The translations under genes and the position numbers were made by a program. Of a stretch of DNA of 64,000 bases, positions 60,345 through 64,000 are shown piece after piece. Position 1 is the stretch's first letter. Each line of letters starts with the position of its first letter. The DNA is from Styela clava (taxonomy: Eukaryota; Chordata; Ascidiacea; Stolidobranchia; Styelidae). The DNA lies in the NCBI RefSeq assembly GCF_964204865.1, contig NC_135254.1, positions 11,103,001-11,167,000 of the forward strand, read 5' to 3'. The notes beneath the pieces were generated by a model, which was given only the letters and a program-made list of their open reading frames with translations, ran no database searches and had not been told where the DNA came from.

Positions 60345-63300
60345 TATGCAATAAATATAAAAACTTTGAAAAGTATGAAGGAGATAACGTATATTCAATG
60401 CTAGACGAAAGATATAATTAATTTGCAAAATGAGCCTAGAAATTGATCCCTTTATTTTACAAAAACGTAGCATAATTATTCAATATTCTCAAAATGTTAA
60501 TTAATAAAACCATGGTGAACCATTTCATATCAAGGTGAGCAGTCTCGGTAAATTTCGTCGTATTTTCATGCTTGGTTCGAACATTTCCCTACCATTTCAA
60601 TTGAACAATACACAAGTCATTATTTTGCGCTCATGAACTTGTACGACTCGTAGCGACAACAGTGGACTCAAAGTGCATTATTGCAGTGACTTGAAAACGA
60701 AGGAACAAACTAGTTGGCAGACTTCCGTCATTATCGAAGGCGTAACGACTAACGAGCAAGCTCTGAGTCAGCACCCATTGGTTCAAAAAACATCACCTTT
60801 GCTGTTCTCCGCTACTAGACAACAATAAATTTAGTTCACCTGGCGAACTATCTTATGCAACAAAATTACGGGTATGTCTGGTTTAGTGATCTGTATAGTT
60901 AAATTACAAGTTAAGATTAACAGATTAACAATGACACATATAACCAATTGAACAACACCGTATTTAGCAGCGCTAACTATCGTAATATAAATTTGAATAT
61001 CTTTCTGTCATTGGAATAGACTATATTGCTAGCCGTTCTATCACAGATTTGTATATTTGCGTTGCCCAAGTATCTGTGGCATAATCCAACATATCTGTCG
61101 CTCCGTCAGCCCGATAGTTAACAGTGGATCAATAAATACTTTATCTCAATTTCATTCTACACTATATGCGAGTAATTCTTCTTGGCTTTGAGTAAGTGAT
61201 ACGAAGAAGTGCACTGGAGTGTAACAATTCATTCACTGCCCTGTCCTATTGTAAATAAAAGGACGTGCGTAGCGTGTGTAAAGGCAAATTATACATGAAC
61301 AGCCTAAACTACAAACCAGGCGGAAGAAAATTGTCAAGTGGAAGAAATAACCATTTAGCCTATATTTAACCGCGTATTAACTTTACCATATTAGACGCAT
61401 ATTCTCAACAAAATTGCCTAGAATATAAACGAAGTTAAGACAGGTTTAAACGAAATCTGACAACATAGTACAAAATTAGGATTTGCCCCGTATTACTTTA
61501 AGTAATGTAAAACATCATAGCCTGCGGTATACAATACCTTGTACATACATATGTGACTATCTATGCCTTCATTCGCCAACCTCCTAAGGCTAGCAAAATG
61601 TACGAACTGTGCACAAGCGACTGCGTGTGTTGGTGGCAATCAACTTGGTCGAGAAAAATTATATAACACCCGTGCGCTGCGAGTGCCAAAAAAATGTTTC
61701 GAGATTCAAAAAATATTCCCCTGAAGATGATGAACTATTTCGTTGTCTTGTCGAAAATTGGTGCCTAATTTTAGAAGCCGATATTTGCTGAATTCACATT
61801 CTTTACAGCTTTCTGTAGGATTACTTCAGTTTCCTCTACATTGTGAAAATTAATATGGAGAAGCAAAGAAATTGATATTATCTTCTAACGCCGCCAATTG
61901 CAGTCGAAAGTCTTTGTAATAGTAAAGACCCACCTTCATAATCACACATTTCGGAAAAATTAGGGTCAGTTTTGCAAAGAAAACGAGACGATGGCGACTC
62001 CAATATACGAATAAACACGCAATGGAGACTAAAATCGAGATGATAGCCTTGCACGTCTAGAACCAAAATCCTTCAACATGGTCAGGTACAGAGAAGCGAA
62101 CAATCGCTCCGGTTGCCTGGAATTGCATTGGAAACAATGTCCAGGAGCGCATCAGTCGCTTCAAATACTACCCAACATGACAACCATTCCAGTAAGGCCA
62201 TAATTTTATTCCGATTTTAGTTCTATTACGAGATCTGGGACTGTTTGTGTTAGCCTGGTGACTATACGTCCAAAGGCTTCCGTCCCTTTACACAACTCGA
62301 TGTAAAGTAGGCAAACAAAATTAGTTACCTCCATATTGGTAGACCCACTTCTGGAGCGCCTTGCATTTATATACCTTGTAAGAAACAAACGTTCAGGCAA
62401 GGCCAGAATGGCTAACGGCATGTAAACAAACGATGCATAAAAATAGCTAGACAATAAGTCTTTGGTAAATTTCCGCAGCAGCATAAACACGAATTTATGC
62501 ACAAAAGCAATTATAGCAAATGTGATGATGACTAGTCACCCATGCGCCAATACAACAATTCAAGGCTACAAACCTAGACTAGTCCGTCGATCCAGTCTAA
62601 AGACTACATGGAAACATTGAATTCTCTTTATTTTTCTAATAATAAAATGACATTGGTTAAAATCAACACAAGCAGCAGCAAAAATAAAAGTGTACAATTG
62701 GTTACTTGTCACTGGATAGCAGAAGAATTATATTTGGCACAAAGATATGTACCAAGACTGGATAGAACAAGTCTTCAAGTCACCTGACAAATTTAGTTTG
62801 GAACATTGATTATCCTTAACTTCATTAATACCACTACATTACAGAACTTCATGCAATAATGGTGTTGGTTCATCGCAGAATGAATATTATTAACTACACT
62901 TGCAGCATAATATATGATTCAACATTATAACCTGATCTAGAATTGGTAGACACCAGACACGGTGGGAAATTTTTTTTTTTTTTATGCAATTTTGCTTCCA
63001 TACTTTTCCCATCAAAGAGAAATTGCCTGGTTTCTGTTTTACTACCTGAAAACCTTATTTTCAGTCACAGACAAGGATTTTTACCTTTTTGTGCATGAAT
63101 ACGAATCAAAATAAAAGTACTTTTGTGCTCTAATAAGTACTTGTGAATTCTAACTTTTGTATTGGTTGTATACTAAATACCTTCAACTCTAAAGCCTTTG
63201 GTTTGTTTTTGCCATAAAAAGTGGAATACCATTAAACTGGTAAAATACACATTAGACTCGAATATGTGTAGTTTGAATGATGAACAGGGGGCCACAAGTT

Positions 63301-64000
63301 AAATAAAATAATACATGGTATCCTGTAAAACTGAAGATGGGCAAAAGTATATAGTAGAAAAGTATATAAGATAGATACAATTAGAAAAAAACAATGGTCT
63401 ATAAAACTGCTATAAGTGTGTACCCAATGCTTGCAGGTGCTGTGAGGAGGCAGTAATAAAAATGGCTTCTACTATTTAGAACCACACATTCAGTTGACAC
63501 AGTCCGGCAGTCGTTATTACATTCACAAAACTTGACAGATCTACTAGGAATACTTTAGTTATGGAGCATGGGCAATGTTCAAAAAAGATTGGCAAAAAAT
63601 TTCACTACTAAATTCATGTTCTAGATCTTTGGTTTTCAACAACTATTCCTCTAAACCCAAGGGTTCCACCAGTACCGTCCATGGTTTCTGCAAGTTTCTA
63701 TTCGAATCACGGTGTCTCCAGAATGTTGTGTCCCACTTCTCCCATGTGTCCCACTAGTCGCTAATACCGCCGATTGTTTCGCCTTAGGCACATATTATGG
63801 TTGGTGGGGCACGTTGAACAAGTGGGACACGACATTTTAGAAACACCCTTCAAATCAGAGTCTATTTTAATATGTGTATATTGTTTAACTATAATCATAT
63901 ACCTAATAAGTACGCCACTTGCAGATTTTTTCGTTTCGTCGGTATTAGGTTTGCTATTGTATATATTTATAGCTTAGGCAATTTATATAATAAAAAACAA
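60345..64000. other. Gene-free right end
   Basis: Upstream of the sulfotransferase gene. A fragment of MITE family A lies near 62192-62243. A possible hAT remnant lies near 63630-63850 (GGTTTTCAACAACTATTCC..). Several open frames of 60 to 98 codons have no homology or splice context. Nothing else recognised. Confidence 0.4.
62192..62243. repeat. Fragment of MITE family A
   Basis: GTAAGGCCATAATTTTATTCC and GATTTTAGTTCTATTACGAG match the arm-loop junction of copy 1. The remaining parts are absent. Confidence 0.6.

Noticed and set aside
61609-61791. Plus-strand 60-codon frame with cysteines
   Set aside because: Starts at a non-ATG codon and has no homology or splice context.
62206-62502. 98-codon minus-strand frame with hydrophobic start
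   Set aside because: Begins at a non-ATG codon, overlaps a MITE fragment at its end, and no second exon was found.

Overview
The window is AT-rich animal nuclear DNA. Coding sequence is broken into short exons (13 to 434 nt) with GT-AG introns of roughly 0.2 to 1.5 kb, and many short transposon remnants lie between and inside genes. The gene content (mitochondrial glycine amidinotransferase, galaxin-like, astacin with a ShK tail, fibrinogen-domain protein, Sulfotransfer_4 family) and compact AT-rich gene structure suggest a marine invertebrate, most likely a tunicate (ascidian). That placement is an inference. No rRNA, tRNA or bacterial gene was recognised.

Layout. All multi-exon models were assembled by hand from open frames, splice signals and phase continuity. 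(1) 178-1931, minus: small secreted protein with a partial F5/8 type C (discoidin)-like domain, running toward the left edge. (2) 6070-6712, minus: 80-residue secreted amphipathic peptide. (3) 8653-12947, minus: secreted astacin metalloprotease with an antistasin-like module before the protease and a ShK module after it; its signal peptide holds a perfect 54-bp tandem duplication. (4) 15977-21693, minus: 641-residue galaxin-like protein with 28 di-cysteines. (5) 27011-30096, plus: 447-residue predicted disordered protein with three PxP(L/I/V)PR motifs, the only plus-strand gene. (6) 31139-37372, minus: GATM, complete, with all three catalytic residues. (7) 41566-52809, minus: 21-exon secreted protein with three divergent fibrinogen-like domains. 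(8) 54077-54864 and (9) 55978-56955, minus: two tiny secreted proteins. (10) 58697-60344, minus: Sulfotransfer_4-type enzyme with a C-terminal membrane anchor.

Seven of the ten genes encode secreted proteins rich in cysteine or matrix/defence-type modules. They may serve an extracellular matrix, tunic or mucosal defence role, but nothing in the sequence links them functionally. GATM (creatine synthesis) and the sulfotransferase look like ordinary metabolic neighbours.

Mobile DNA: several short hAT-type elements with 8-bp target duplications (2536-3159, 36786-37075, 58122-58450 perfect; others degenerate). One carries a decayed BED-finger transposase and sits 29 bp downstream of a splice donor of the fibrinogen-domain gene. 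There are also four long-inverted-repeat MITE copies plus a fragment of one family, and three further two-copy repeat families. Gene-free stretches are described individually in the feature list.
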